A DNA stretch of 64,000 nt from assembly GCF_947077775.1 (NCBI RefSeq), contig NZ_CAMTTE010000001.1, positions 2,446,501-2,510,500 on the forward strand, read 5' to 3'. Below, piece after piece: positions 1-9,113 of the stretch. Each line of letters starts with the position of its first letter. Position 1 is the first letter of the stretch. The translations under genes were made by a program, and so were the position numbers. The notes under the pieces are model-generated. The model worked only from the letters and a program-made list of their open reading frames with translations, ran no database searches and had not been told where the DNA came from. Source of the stretch: Salinibacter pepae. Lineage in GTDB: Bacteria; Bacteroidota; Rhodothermia; Rhodothermales; Salinibacteraceae.

Positions 1-413
1 TGAAGCTCGAGAAGGTGCGCTTCGAGGACCGGCTCCGTCACCGAATTGAGGTGGACGACGAGGCACGATCCCACCCGGTCCCGTTCATGCTGGTGCAGAC
101 GCTCGTGGAGAACGGGATCAAGCACGGGGTGGCGTGCTGCCAGGAGGGCGGCGTCATCACGGTCCGGGGCAGGGTGGTGGACGGGGCCCTTCACATCCGC
201 GTGACCAATCCCGGGACCCTCGATACGGAAGAGGGCGGAACTGGGCTGGAGAATGCCCGCGAGCGCCTGCGGCTGCTCTTCGGGACGGAGGCGTCGCTGA
301 CCGTAGAAAATGCGGACGCCGAGACCGTCTCCGCGACCGCGGTGCTTCCGGTCCGGACCGTCCCCGAATCGCCCGTGGTGCAGAGGGAGGTCCCCCTTGC
401 GGCCCGCGACTGA
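1..413 (+). CDS. LytS-type sensor histidine kinase, C-terminal end (5' partial)
   Basis: The reading frame is open from the left window edge (codons from position 3) to a TGA at 411-413, so only the last ~137 residues are present. What remains is the HATPase_c ATP-binding part: an N-box (LVQTLVENGIKHG) and a G-box (GTGLENARERL), as in the LytS/YehU class whose H-box and membrane region lie further upstream. The gene for a LytTR response regulator starts 60 bp downstream on the same strand, so the pair is a two-component system. The signal sensed cannot be told from this fragment. Confidence 0.88.
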   Translation, partial: KLEKVRFEDRLRHRIEVDDEARSHPVPFMLVQTLVENGIKHGVACCQEGGVITVRGRVVDGALHIRVTNPGTLDTEEGGTGLENARERLRLLFGTEASLTVENADAETVSATAVLPVRTVPESPVVQREVPLAARD

Positions 414-473
414 CCAGAGAACGAAGCCCGGCTCCGACCTGCTGCACAACCGCACAACCCCGTAGCAACCGGC

Positions 474-1223
474 ATGGCGTCTTCCCCTGTGCTCCGTACC
501 CTCATCGTGGACGACGAGCGCCTGGCGCGCCGAGAGCTTCGGCGCCTGCTGGGGCCCCACGAGGCCGTGACGGTGGCCGGCGAGGCCGCCAACGCCGACG
601 CGGCGGAGGCCGCCGTTCAGGAGGAGAATCCCGACCTGCTGCTGCTCGACGTGCAGATGCCGGGCGACAGCGGGTTCGACCTGCTGACGCGGCTCGACGC
701 GGTGCCGCATGTTGTGTTCGTGACCGCCTACGACGAGTATGCCATCCGCGCCTTCAAGGTCAACGCGCTGGACTACCTCGTGAAGCCGGTGGAGCCGGAG
801 CGCCTGGCGCAGGCGATCGAGACGGTGCAGGCGCGGGCCGCGGGGCCGCAGGCCGTGGGGGCGGAGGGCGAGGCGCCCCAAGCCCCCCTCACGGCCGAAG
901 ACCAGGTGTTCGTGAAGGACGGGGAGCGGTGCTGGTTTGTGCAGCTGGCGGACGTGCGCCTGTTTGAGGCGGCGGGGAACTACACGCGGCTCTACTTCGA
1001 CGGGGAGGAGCCGCTCACCCATCGCTCCCTCAGCTACCTCGAGGATCGGCTCGACCCCGACCGCTTTTTCCGGGCCAGCCGCCAGCACATCCTCAACCTG
1101 CGGTGGGTCGCCGACGTGACGCCGTGGGCGACGGACAAGCTGAAGGCCACGCTCGAGGACGGGATGGAGGTGGAGCTCTCCCGCCGCCGCTCGAAGCAGT
1201 TCCGCGAGCAACTGAGTCTCTAA
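474..1223 (+). CDS. LytTR-family response regulator
   Basis: This is a 249-residue two-domain regulator. Residues ~8-120 form a receiver domain with the acidic pair DD13-14, the phospho-acceptor D59 (LLLLDVQMPG) and the conserved K104 (DYLVKPVEP). Residues ~142-248 are a LytTR DNA-binding domain, recognisable from the FVKDGERCWFV strand, the GNYTRLYF segment and the final RRRSKQFRE helix. The partner kinase fragment lies directly upstream. Such pairs in Bacteroidota control diverse targets, so the regulon is unknown. The metallopeptidase gene 286 bp downstream has its own long leader and need not be co-transcribed. Confidence 0.93.
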   Translation: MASSPVLRTLIVDDERLARRELRRLLGPHEAVTVAGEAANADAAEAAVQEENPDLLLLDVQMPGDSGFDLLTRLDAVPHVVFVTAYDEYAIRAFKVNALDYLVKPVEPERLAQAIETVQARAAGPQAVGAEGEAPQAPLTAEDQVFVKDGERCWFVQLADVRLFEAAGNYTRLYFDGEEPLTHRSLSYLEDRLDPDRFFRASRQHILNLRWVADVTPWATDKLKATLEDGMEVELSRRRSKQFREQLSL

Positions 1224-1509
1224 CTCCTCTGGTGCAGTCCGCCCCGACGTGGTGTGCCGAGGAAAAGCATCCGGCCTTGTTCGACATGAGAGTCGGGGAA
1301 CGGAAGAAAGGAAGCACGGGAGATGCCGGCCGATTGAACGTCGGCGCCGCACCGACTGGAGAACCGTCTCCACCCGTGCCTCATCCCCTGTGCCCCATTC
1401 CTTGTGGAGGCAGGCCTCTCATTTGTCCCTTGTCTCGTTCTCCGACCCGCCTCCCTCTCCTCTCACCCGCGCCCCCATTCTCCCTTTCGCCCTTCCACAT
1501 AAGCACGCG

Positions 1510-4458
1510 ATGACGCCCCGCACCGTCCTCTGTTGCGCTGCGCTTCTGGCCGTCACGACGCTCTCCGCACAGGCCCAGAGCTTCAGCACGGTGACCGGCC
1601 GCAATCACCCCGAGATCGACTGGCGTGTGGCGACGACGGAGCACTTCGAGATCGTCCACCCCGCCCGCCTCGGCGACATCGCCGCCGAGGCCGCGCCGAT
1701 CGCGGAGGCGACCTACGACACGCTCTCGGCCACCCTGGACGTGGCGTTCGACGATCGGATCCGTGTCTATCTGGGCGACCAGGACGGCATCGTCAATGGC
1801 TTTGCGGTCCCGTTCGGCACCGGCTATACCGACATCTGGGTCCATGCCAACGACTGGGCCGCCTCTTTCTCTGGGACGTCCACGTGGCTCCGTCTCGTGC
1901 TCGCCCACGAGCTGACGCACCTCTTTCACTACGAGGCGGCACGGTCGGGCCTGGGCGTCTGGGCGCTCGCGCTCGGCGGCTCGTTCCCGCGCGTCTGGAC
2001 GGAGGGCCTCGCGCAGTACCAGGCCGAGACGTGGAACGCCCAGCGGGGCGAGCGCTGGCTCCGCGCCGCCGTCCTCGACGACGCCCTCGCCTACGACGAC
2101 GGCCGGTCGCTCCGGAACGGGCGCCTCCTCTACGCCTCCGGCCACAGCCAGGTGCGCTACTTCGCCCAGCAGCACGGCGACTCGACGCTCACGGACCTGC
2201 TCCATCACAAGACGGACGTGCTGTTCGGGCTCGCCGAGGTGCACGACTTTGAGGCGGCGTTTCGGGCGGCCGCCGGGCAGTCCTACGAGACGTTCTACGA
2301 GCAGTGGCGGCGCGACGTGAACGTCTACTACAACACGCTCGCCGGCCAGCTCGAAACGCTCGACTCGCTCCAGACCGACACGCTCGCGGTGCCGGGGCGG
2401 TACGTGGACGGCCTGGCATACAGCCCCGACACGTCGCGCATCGCCGCGCTCACCCAGCATTCGCCGGCCCGGCCGGTGCGCCGCCTGCATGTGATCGACC
2501 CGTCGACCGGGGCCGTGACGAGGGGGGCGGAAGGCGCGATCGAGCCGCCCGTGGCGTGGCATCCCAGCGGCGAGCGGATCGCGTTTAGCCGGCGGACGCG
2601 GGCCGCGCACGGCTCGCTCGTGGACGACGTGTTCGTGGTCGATGCGGACGGGACCGACGAGCGCCGCCTCACACACGGCCGCCGCACCTCGGCCCCCACG
2701 TTTGGGCCGGGCGGGGACCGCCTCGCGTTCGTGGCCACCGAGGGCGGCACGGCCAATGTCTACCTGCGGGCCCTGAAGACGGGCGGGACGACGCGGGTGA
2801 CGGACTACGAGGGCGACGTGCAGATCACGGCGCTCCGGTGGCACCCCACGCAGGACACCCTGGCCTTCGCCCGCGTTTCCGAGGCCGAGCGTGAACTGGT
2901 CCTCTACGACCTGGACACGGGGGCGTCGACCGCCCTCACCGATCCCGGCGTGGACGACCGGCGGCCCGTGTGGAGCCCCGACGGCTCGCAGCTGGCCTAC
3001 ACCTCCCTTCGCGACGGCGTCCCCAACGCCTTCGTCTACGACCCGTCCACCCACACGCACCGCCGCGCCACCCACCTCGTCCGCGGCGCCACGGTGCACG
3101 ACTGGGTGCCCGCCGACTCGGCCTTCGGGGCCGAGTCGAGCCGTGCCGCTCCGGAGGGGGCGCTCGTGACCTCTACGGCCCTCTCGAAGGCGCGCGACGG
3201 GGCCTTCCGCATCCCCGCCCCCCGCACGGCGCGGTCCCCCGAGCCCGCGGTGCCGGGGCAGTACGACGACTGGACGACGACCCGGCCGCCCCGCACCATC
3301 CCGCAGCAATTGGCCCCCGATCCCTCGCTCATTGAGTCTCAGGGCGACTACGACGCCCTCTCCAACCTCACGCACCGGGCGTCAGGGGCGCTGCCGTACT
3401 ACACGTCCACCGACAATTTTGGCATTGCGGGGGTGACATCCTGGACCGAGCCGCTGGGCACACACACGTTCAACGCGGCCGGCAGCGTCTCCGTCACCGA
3501 CCCGGACGAGAAGAGCGAGGTCGTGGCGACGTACCTGAACCGGCAGCTACGCCCCACGATTGGCCTCAGCCTGTTTAGCGCCTCCTCGTCGGCCCGCATC
3601 TACGGAAACGACCTGCTCGTGGAGGACCGAACGGGGGGCGCCCTCACGGTGCGGTGGCCGCTCGACTGGCGCGTGGCGCCCTACGTCTCGACCTCGTTTT
3701 CCACCCGACTGCGCTACGCCGACCTTGACCCGCTCGACCCGGACGATTTTGCGGCCCTCGGGCCCCTCTCGCCCCCTCAGGCCGGGCAGCAAGCGAGCCT
3801 GCGTCTCCAGTTTCTGCGCCGCAAGAAACCGCCGTCCCGGCACCCCCTCGTGCACCCGCTGGACGGGTGGGGCCTTCGGCTCCGGGCCACCGGCGCGGCC
3901 GAGGTGCTGGGCGGCGACCGCTCGTTCCTGCGCGGGGACGTGGCGGGATACGCCGTGTATCCGAGCATCGGAGACCACCGGGTTTTCCTCTACGGGCGGC
4001 TGCAGGCCCAGACTGGGGCGTCGTTCCCGCAAGACTACATTGGCTTCTCGCGCTACGACGCGATCGACCTGCCCCTGCCCGGTGCTGTGCCGGTCTCGTT
4101 GGGCGACGCCGAGCGGGTGCGCGGCTACCGGCGGTACGTGCTGGGCACCCGGGTGGCCTTCGGGCGCGCCGAGTACCGCGTGCCCGTTGCCTCCAGTCTG
4201 CAAACCAACGTGCTCGGGGTCGTTGGCCTCGGGTACACGACGCTCTCGGCGTTTGTGGATGGGGGCATGGTGTGGCGGGACGCCGACCTCCGGGGCGGGA
4301 CGCGGCAGCTCGGGACGGGCGTGGAGGTCAAAAACGCCCTGCGCCTGTTCGGCGTGCGCGTCGGGCACGCCCTGGGGGTGGCGCAGCCGGCCGCGCAGGT
4401 GGGGACGCGCGACGACGTGCAGCTCTACTACCGCGTGCAGACGGCGCTGCCGTTCTGA
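1510..4458 (+). CDS. Secreted gluzincin-like metallopeptidase / beta-propeller / outer-membrane barrel fusion
   Basis: The chosen ATG gives a 982-residue protein with a clean signal peptide ending near AQAQS (residue ~24). The open frame continues upstream, but that part is basic low-complexity sequence. Residues ~30-330 carry a peptidase MA-like domain with HELTH at 133-137 and a downstream glutamate in TEGLAQY (E165), the gluzincin zinc pattern. Residues ~340-580 contain TolB/WD40-like propeller blades (WSPDGSQLAYTS, WHPSGERIAFSR). The last ~350 residues look like a D15/BamA-like barrel strand set ending in an aromatic residue, with AFVDGGMVW typical of such barrels. An outer-membrane location with an exposed or periplasmic protease is inferred. 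The substrate is unknown. Confidence 0.82.
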   Translation: MTPRTVLCCAALLAVTTLSAQAQSFSTVTGRNHPEIDWRVATTEHFEIVHPARLGDIAAEAAPIAEATYDTLSATLDVAFDDRIRVYLGDQDGIVNGFAVPFGTGYTDIWVHANDWAASFSGTSTWLRLVLAHELTHLFHYEAARSGLGVWALALGGSFPRVWTEGLAQYQAETWNAQRGERWLRAAVLDDALAYDDGRSLRNGRLLYASGHSQVRYFAQQHGDSTLTDLLHHKTDVLFGLAEVHDFEAAFRAAAGQSYETFYEQWRRDVNVYYNTLAGQLETLDSLQTDTLAVPGRYVDGLAYSPDTSRIAALTQHSPARPVRRLHVIDPSTGAVTRGAEGAIEPPVAWHPSGERIAFSRRTRAAHGSLVDDVFVVDADGTDERRLTHGRRTSAPTFGPGGDRLAFVATEGGTANVYLRALKTGGTTRVTDYEGDVQITALRWHPTQDTLAFARVSEAERELVLYDLDTGASTALTDPGVDDRRPVWSPDGSQLAYTSLRDGVPNAFVYDPSTHTHRRATHLVRGATVHDWVPADSAFGAESSRAAPEGALVTSTALSKARDGAFRIPAPRTARSPEPAVPGQYDDWTTTRPPRTIPQQLAPDPSLIESQGDYDALSNLTHRASGALPYYTSTDNFGIAGVTSWTEPLGTHTFNAAGSVSVTDPDEKSEVVATYLNRQLRPTIGLSLFSASSSARIYGNDLLVEDRTGGALTVRWPLDWRVAPYVSTSFSTRLRYADLDPLDPDDFAALGPLSPPQAGQQASLRLQFLRRKKPPSRHPLVHPLDGWGLRLRATGAAEVLGGDRSFLRGDVAGYAVYPSIGDHRVFLYGRLQAQTGASFPQDYIGFSRYDAIDLPLPGAVPVSLGDAERVRGYRRYVLGTRVAFGRAEYRVPVASSLQTNVLGVVGLGYTTLSAFVDGGMVWRDADLRGGTRQLGTGVEVKNALRLFGVRVGHALGVAQPAAQVGTRDDVQLYYRVQTALPF

Positions 4459-4595
4459 CCCCGAGTGGTCTCAACGAATTTTCTCCCTACATGCCGTCGC
4501 GGACCGGTAACACTTTTGAGCGTAGCCGGTAGAGATGGTTAACAATTTCGTTACCTCGCAGCTGCCGCTCAACGTTTCGGTTCGATACCTTCCGT

Positions 4596-5855
4596 ATGAG
4601 TACTGCCCGCCCACGTCCGTTCGTCGTCCTTCTCGTGGTACTGGGGCTCGTGGGGATGGGAAATGTAGGAGAGGCGCAAACGGACGCCGCGTCGGGGGCG
4701 GGCGGAAAGGTGCAGGCGGGCGAGGAGGGATTTCGGGTCGTGTCCGGCGACGGCGCATTTGCACTTCGCCTCCGGGGCGACCTCTACGCCGACGCGCGCT
4801 TCTTCCCGAGCACGACGGAGCCGGCGGGGGGCGACCGCTTCTTTCTCCGGCGTGCCCGGCCCCGCCTTCAGGGGCGCGTCTACGACCGGTTTGCGTTCAG
4901 CCTCCGGAGCGACTTCGGAATTGGCGGCCCCGAGATCGACGACGCGTTCGTCGAGGCCCGGGTTGCCCCGGCCCTTCGGCTGCGCATGGGGCGGTTCAAC
5001 GTGCCGGTGGGGCTGGAAGTCCTATCGTCGTCGACGGGCCTGATGCACGTCGAGCGGGGATTTCCGGCGGGGCTCGTCCCGGAGCGCGATGTGGGCGTCA
5101 TGCTTGCGGGCGATGTGGGAGCGGGGCGGCTGCACTACGCGCTCGGGCTCTTCAACGGGGCGCCCGGAGCGTCGGAGCCAGGAGGGGACGTGGACGACGC
5201 GAAAGAGGCCGCGGGACGGGTCTTCGTGGTGCCGCTTGCGGGCACGAACGGGATGTGGAAGGGGCTCGGCGTGGGCGTGGCGGGGACGGTGGGGACGGTG
5301 ACCGGGACGGCGGCCACGCCGGCGCTCACGGGACTGCGCACGACGGGTCGGCAGTCGTTTTTCGGGTATCGAGACGAGGCGCGGGCGGACGGCCGGCGGT
5401 GGCGGCTGGCGCCACAGGCCCGGTTGTACGCGGGGCCGGTGGCGCTGCTGGGGACGTACACGGTGACGACGGAGACGGCACGGCGTGGGCCGCTGACGGA
5501 GACGCTCTCACACCGCGCGTGGCAGGCCAGTGCCGCCGTGGTGCTGACGGGAGAGGACGCCCGAGAGGGCGAGGTGGTCCCCGACGATCCCTTCGGCGCC
5601 GAGCGGGGGACGGGCGCGATCGAATTGGGAGGACGCGTCCACGGGGTCACGTTCGACGACGAGGCGTTTCCGGCCTTCGCGGCGCCCGCGGCGGCGTCGG
5701 GGGCAACGGCCTGGGGGCTCACCCTGAGCTGGTACCCCAACGCCATGGTGCGTGTTATGCTCGGGCTGGAGCGCACTGGGTTTGAGGCCGTCGGGGCGGG
5801 GCCCACCCGTGACCCCGAGACGCTGCTCCTCACGCGGATGCAGATCTCGTTCTGA
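4596..5855 (+). CDS. Porin, phosphate-selective porin O/P-like
   Basis: This is a 419-residue protein with an N-terminal signal peptide (hydrophobic stretch at residues ~8-24, cleavage after GEAQ). The body has alternating beta strands and typical porin pieces: RGDLYADARFF, FFLRRARPRLQGRVYDRF, ALRLRMGRFNVPVG. It ends in phenylalanine (MQISF), the usual barrel-closing residue. The pattern FLRRARP...FGIGGPEIDDAFVE resembles the O/P-type porins of Proteobacteria and Bacteroidota. The substrate is not predictable from sequence. It stands alone: thyA runs convergently and ends 15 bp away. Confidence 0.8.
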   Translation: MSTARPRPFVVLLVVLGLVGMGNVGEAQTDAASGAGGKVQAGEEGFRVVSGDGAFALRLRGDLYADARFFPSTTEPAGGDRFFLRRARPRLQGRVYDRFAFSLRSDFGIGGPEIDDAFVEARVAPALRLRMGRFNVPVGLEVLSSSTGLMHVERGFPAGLVPERDVGVMLAGDVGAGRLHYALGLFNGAPGASEPGGDVDDAKEAAGRVFVVPLAGTNGMWKGLGVGVAGTVGTVTGTAATPALTGLRTTGRQSFFGYRDEARADGRRWRLAPQARLYAGPVALLGTYTVTTETARRGPLTETLSHRAWQASAAVVLTGEDAREGEVVPDDPFGAERGTGAIELGGRVHGVTFDDEAFPAFAAPAAASGATAWGLTLSWYPNAMVRVMLGLERTGFEAVGAGPTRDPETLLLTRMQISF

Positions 5856-5870
5856 GGCAGGCCGCATGTT

Positions 5871-6755
5871 CTACACGGCGATTGGGGCCGTCAGGGCGGG
5901 GTGGTGCGCGTAGTCCTCGATCGACACGTCGTTGGCGGTGTACTCGAAGATCGAGTCGCGCTGGTGGAGGCGGAGTGTGGGCCGGTCGTAGGGCGTGCGA
6001 GATAACTGCTCCTCGACCTGCTCCACGTGGTTTTGGTAGATGTGGCAGTCGCCGCCGTTGAAGATGAGCTCGTGCGGCGTGAGGCCCGCCTGCTGGGCCA
6101 GCATGTGCGTGAGCAGGGCATAACTGGCGATGTTGAACGGAAGGCCGAGGAAGCTGTCGACGCTGCGCTGCTGCCACATGAGCGACAGGCGCCCGTCGCC
6201 CGGCTCCCCCTCCACGAAGCACTGGAACGCGTAGTGGCACGGCGGAAGCGCGGCGTCCTCAATCTGAGCAGGATGCCAGGCGCTCACGACGTGGCGGCGC
6301 GAGTGGGGCGTCTCGCGGAGGCCACGGACGAGCCGCTCGATCTGATCCACCCGTCCCTCCGGCCCTGCAAAGTCGCGCCACTGTGTGCCGTAGACGGGCC
6401 CGAGGTCGCCCCACCGCTTGGCGAAGGCGTCGTCTGTGGCGATCCGTTCCTCGAAGGCCTCCTGGCTGATCTCGTCGCCGGTCTCGTCCCGGTACCGCTG
6501 CAGGGGCCAGTCCGTCCAGATCGACACGCCGGCCTGCACCAGGGACTGGATGTTGGTCTCCCCGCGCAGAAACCAGAGCAGTTCCTCCGTGACGCCCCGC
6601 ATCCACACCCGCTTCGTGGTGAGCAGCGGGAAGCCCTCGGTCAGGTCGAACCGAAGCTGTCGCCCAAACACGCGAATGGTGCCCGTGCCGGTGCGGTCCT
6701 CGTGCCGCGTGCCGTGGTCGAGGACGTCCTGGAGGTAGTCGAGGTATTGGCGCAT
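5871..6755 (-). CDS. thyA: Thymidylate synthase
   Basis: This enzyme converts dUMP and methylene-tetrahydrofolate to dTMP and dihydrofolate. The 294-residue protein starts MRQYLDYL. An in-frame upstream ATG would add 82 residues of unrelated basic sequence and is rejected. Family motifs are clear: RTGTGTIRVFG near the N-terminus, GFPLLTTKRVW, the catalytic-cysteine segment ALPPCHYAFQ, QRSVDSFLGLPFNIASYA and ELIFNGGDCHIYQNH. The length lies between the E. coli (264) and Lactobacillus (316) types. No folA neighbour is seen. The 5' end faces the small acidic gene at 7082 across a 326-bp gap. Confidence 0.97.
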   Translation of the reverse strand: MRQYLDYLQDVLDHGTRHEDRTGTGTIRVFGRQLRFDLTEGFPLLTTKRVWMRGVTEELLWFLRGETNIQSLVQAGVSIWTDWPLQRYRDETGDEISQEAFEERIATDDAFAKRWGDLGPVYGTQWRDFAGPEGRVDQIERLVRGLRETPHSRRHVVSAWHPAQIEDAALPPCHYAFQCFVEGEPGDGRLSLMWQQRSVDSFLGLPFNIASYALLTHMLAQQAGLTPHELIFNGGDCHIYQNHVEQVEEQLSRTPYDRPTLRLHQRDSIFEYTANDVSIEDYAHHPALTAPIAV

Positions 6756-7081
6756 CTGGGCGTGGGGGGAGAGAGGAGCAAGGGGCAGCGAGAAGATGGG
6801 TCGAGAACCCCAACGCGTCGGCGGGGTGCAGGTTGTGGGGCGCAGAGGGGGCGTGTCTCCGTGTTCAGAATGCCTGGCACCGATTCGGGGCGATCTGGGG
6901 TGTGCCCGTGCTTGACGAGGATCGAGGGGCAACAGAGCACGCCCGAACCGTGCCGTGCGTCCCGCTCCTGCGCCCCACCCTTCTATTCTCCACACCCCCA
7001 TGCCCCCACCCGGGAACGTGCCGCCGAGCCCCCTCGTTGGGCGCAGCCACTCGGTATTCTACGGACGCTGCCGCCTCCGAC
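6756..7081. other. Divergent intergenic region thyA / small acidic protein
   Basis: This 326-bp gap separates divergent starts. The right part (~6960-7015) is a pyrimidine-rich tract like those before several other genes here. No convincing promoter box, hairpin or extra gene was found. Confidence 0.5.
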
Positions 7082-7369
7082 ATGGCCAATCTCGACTCCG
7101 ACATCCCCGAAAACAAGCACCTCAAGCAGGCGATCAACCACCTCGAGAAGGTGCTCGAATACGCGCCGATGGTCGCCGAGGGCCGGGACGCGACCGTGCA
7201 CCTCACGCCGGAAGATTGGCAGGTGGTGGCCGACGCGCTGTTCAACATGAGCGCCCCGGACGACACCTTTCCGGACGCGATCACGGACTACGGGCTCACC
7301 AACGAGAACCAGACGATTACCCTTACGACCGACGACTACGACATCGAGATTGAGGTCGTGGCGAGTTGA
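7082..7369 (+). CDS. Small acidic hypothetical protein
   Basis: This is a 95-residue protein starting MANLDSDIPENKH. It has no signal peptide or membrane segment. It is strongly acidic and has an N-terminal helix-prone stretch (HLKQAINHLEKVLEYA) followed by beta-prone sequence ending DYDIEIEVVAS. The family was not recognised. An upstream in-frame start at 6833 is rejected because the added sequence is C-rich leader. It stands alone between thyA (divergent) and the repeat array. Confidence 0.6.
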   Translation: MANLDSDIPENKHLKQAINHLEKVLEYAPMVAEGRDATVHLTPEDWQVVADALFNMSAPDDTFPDAITDYGLTNENQTITLTTDDYDIEIEVVAS

Positions 7370-7437
7370 TGGGCGCGGCATCCGCTCGGGGACCCGTCAC
7401 TGATTCTGTGGGAGCGGCGTTCTCTCTTGAAAAGACC

Positions 7438-7465
7438 GATGCGTACTGCGTGATGCGTACTGCGT
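7438..7465. repeat. Two inverted, diverged 14-bp units flanking the tandem array
   Basis: Two identical copies of GATGCGTACTGCGT lie back to back. In reverse complement they resemble the AAATACGCAATACG unit found 25 bp to the right (~10 of 14 positions in the best register), so the locus has an inverted-arm layout like the hairpin at 11086-11145. Confidence 0.7.
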
Positions 7466-7490
7466 AAGATTGACTCCCGCATCAAGCACG

Positions 7491-7588
7491 AAATACGCAA
7501 TACGAAATACGCAATACGAAATACGCAATACGAAATACGCAATACGAAATACGCAATACGAAATACGCAATACGAAATACGCAATACG
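7491..7588. repeat. Tandem array: seven perfect copies of a 14-bp unit
   Basis: The unit AAATACGCAATACG occurs exactly seven times without a mismatch (98 bp) and ends 1 bp before the stop codon of apaG, which reads toward it. The unit contains no stop triplet on either strand, so all six frames stay open and spurious peptides appear. It is much more AT-rich than its surroundings. A related hairpin lies at 11086-11145. Confidence 0.95.
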
Positions 7589-7589
7589 C

Positions 7590-7973
7590 TCAATTCGCCG
7601 CGGCGTGCAGGGGGAACGGGGGGACCGAGACGCGGAACTGCTCCCCGTCGGCCCGCTGCACGAGGTAGTTGCCCTCCACCGTCCCGTTAAACGACTCGAT
7701 CGTGCAGGACCCGTCGTGGACGTGGGTCTCGCCGGGCGCAATCACCGGATGGGGCCGGAGCGCGCCGTCGCCGGTCAGATCCTGCCGGCTGCCGTTGCCC
7801 GCCTCAATGATCCACCGACGCCGGAGCAGTTGGACCTCGTTCGGACTGGTGTTTTCGATTTGGATGGCATACCCGAACGCAAACTCGCGCTCCAGAAGGT
7901 CGGACGGCTCGTCCAGGTAGATGGGCCGTACGGTGACCGTGATGCCGCGCGTGGTGGAGGCGTAACTAATCAT
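7590..7973 (-). CDS. apaG: ApaG family protein
   Basis: This is a 127-residue protein starting MISYASTTRGITVTV, which matches the usual ApaG length (~125). The upstream in-frame extension of 84 residues lacks family features and is rejected. The single FN3-like ApaG domain shows the expected order: VTVRPIYLDEPSD, FAFGYAIQIEN, VQLLRRRWIIEAGNG, GVIAPGE-like VIAPGETHVHDGSC, and EGNYLV. ApaG has been linked to cobalt/magnesium phenotypes in enterobacteria, but its biochemical role is unclear. The stop codon touches the 14-bp tandem array. It diverges from cysH. Confidence 0.93.
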   Translation of the reverse strand: MISYASTTRGITVTVRPIYLDEPSDLLEREFAFGYAIQIENTSPNEVQLLRRRWIIEAGNGSRQDLTGDGALRPHPVIAPGETHVHDGSCTIESFNGTVEGNYLVQRADGEQFRVSVPPFPLHAAAN

Positions 7974-8224
7974 GGCGTTGGGGACAACATCCAGTGGATC
8001 CGAGCCAATACGGAAAAACGAAGGCGTCTCCGAAAAATGCACGGCCACATTGTTACCGGCCGGCAAAGAATTACGCAATGGAGGGGCCCCGGATTTCATA
8101 GAACCGCTTTCGCGGGCCCGGTCGGTTGACGACCATCGCGCCAGCCCCTTGTTTTGAACCAATCTGGTGCAAATCGGGTGCCAACCCAGGTTCTCCTGCT
8201 CTTCGTTCACGCTCTCTCGCCGCA

Positions 8225-8983
8225 ATGGCCTTCGCCTCCGACGAAAGCGCCTCGCCCTGGTCGAGTACGCGACTGGCGGCCCTGAACGCGCAGTTTGAGC
8301 CGCACGGCCCGAAGGCCATCCTCAACTGGGCCACGCACACCTTCGGCGACGACCTGGCGCAGGGGACGGGATTCGGCCCGTCGGGGATCGTCATCATGCA
8401 CATGCTGGCCGACCTCCGGCCCGGCACGACGGTCTTCTACCTCGATACCGACCTGCTCTTCCCGGAGACCTACGAGCTGTGCGACGACCTGGACGAGCGG
8501 CTCGACGTGGACGTGACGCGGGTCCACGGGGGGCTGTCGCTCGACGAGCAGGCCGAGCAGGAGGGGGAAGAGCTGTGGAACCGAAACCCGAACCGCTGCT
8601 GCTTCCTCCGCAAGGTGAAGCCGCTCCGGAATTTTTTGGACGACCGCCGGGCCTGGATCACCGGCGTCCGGCGTGACCAGTCCGAGCGCCGCGCCGACAC
8701 GGACATCCTGTCCTGGGAAGGCCAGTACGGGGTGTTCAAGATCAACCCGCTGGCGAACTGGACGCAGAAGGAGGTCTGGAAGTACCTCTTCGAGCACGAC
8801 CTCCCCTACAATCCGAAGCACGACCAGGGCTACCCCAGCCTCGGCTGCGTCCCGTGCACCGAGCCGGTGGACCAGGCCGACGGCTATTCCCGGGAGGGGC
8901 GCTGGGGCGACCGGGACAAAACGGAGTGTGGGCTCCACACGTCACCGGGCGACGAAGACGGGGCACACGCTGCGGAGTCGTGA
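8225..8983 (+). CDS. cysH: Adenylylsulfate (APS/PAPS) reductase, 4Fe-4S type
   Basis: This enzyme reduces activated sulfate to sulfite in assimilatory sulfur metabolism. The 252-residue protein begins MAFASDESAS. It has the PAPS-reductase fold with FYLDTDLLFPET, and the C-terminal nucleophile motif ECGLH (C235). A double cysteine (CC125-126) and C208-x-x-C211 match the iron-sulfur ligands of the APS-reducing bacterial/plant class, so APS is the likelier substrate. An upstream in-frame start at 8126 adds 33 residues without family match. No other sulfate genes are adjacent. A divergent promoter region is shared with apaG. Confidence 0.93.
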   Translation: MAFASDESASPWSSTRLAALNAQFEPHGPKAILNWATHTFGDDLAQGTGFGPSGIVIMHMLADLRPGTTVFYLDTDLLFPETYELCDDLDERLDVDVTRVHGGLSLDEQAEQEGEELWNRNPNRCCFLRKVKPLRNFLDDRRAWITGVRRDQSERRADTDILSWEGQYGVFKINPLANWTQKEVWKYLFEHDLPYNPKHDQGYPSLGCVPCTEPVDQADGYSREGRWGDRDKTECGLHTSPGDEDGAHAAES

Positions 8984-9113
8984 CCGGCAGAGGCGATCCC
9001 GACCGGCGCGCCCTGGCGGCGTGAACCCCAGTTGAAAGCAGCGGGGGGACGACCCCGCACGCGGCCCCGCCCTCGAACCTTCGGGTGGGGGCCAGCGTTG
9101 AACGTGCCGCCAA

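Noticed and set aside
1381-3375. 664-codon open frame opposite the metallopeptidase fusion
   Set aside because: Shadow of the sense gene; Arg/Gly/Val-rich without motifs.
7336-7741. Peptides read from the 14-bp array (repeating RISYCVF/RIAYFVL)
   Set aside because: The repeat has no stop triplets in any frame, so the open frames are artefacts of the repeat.
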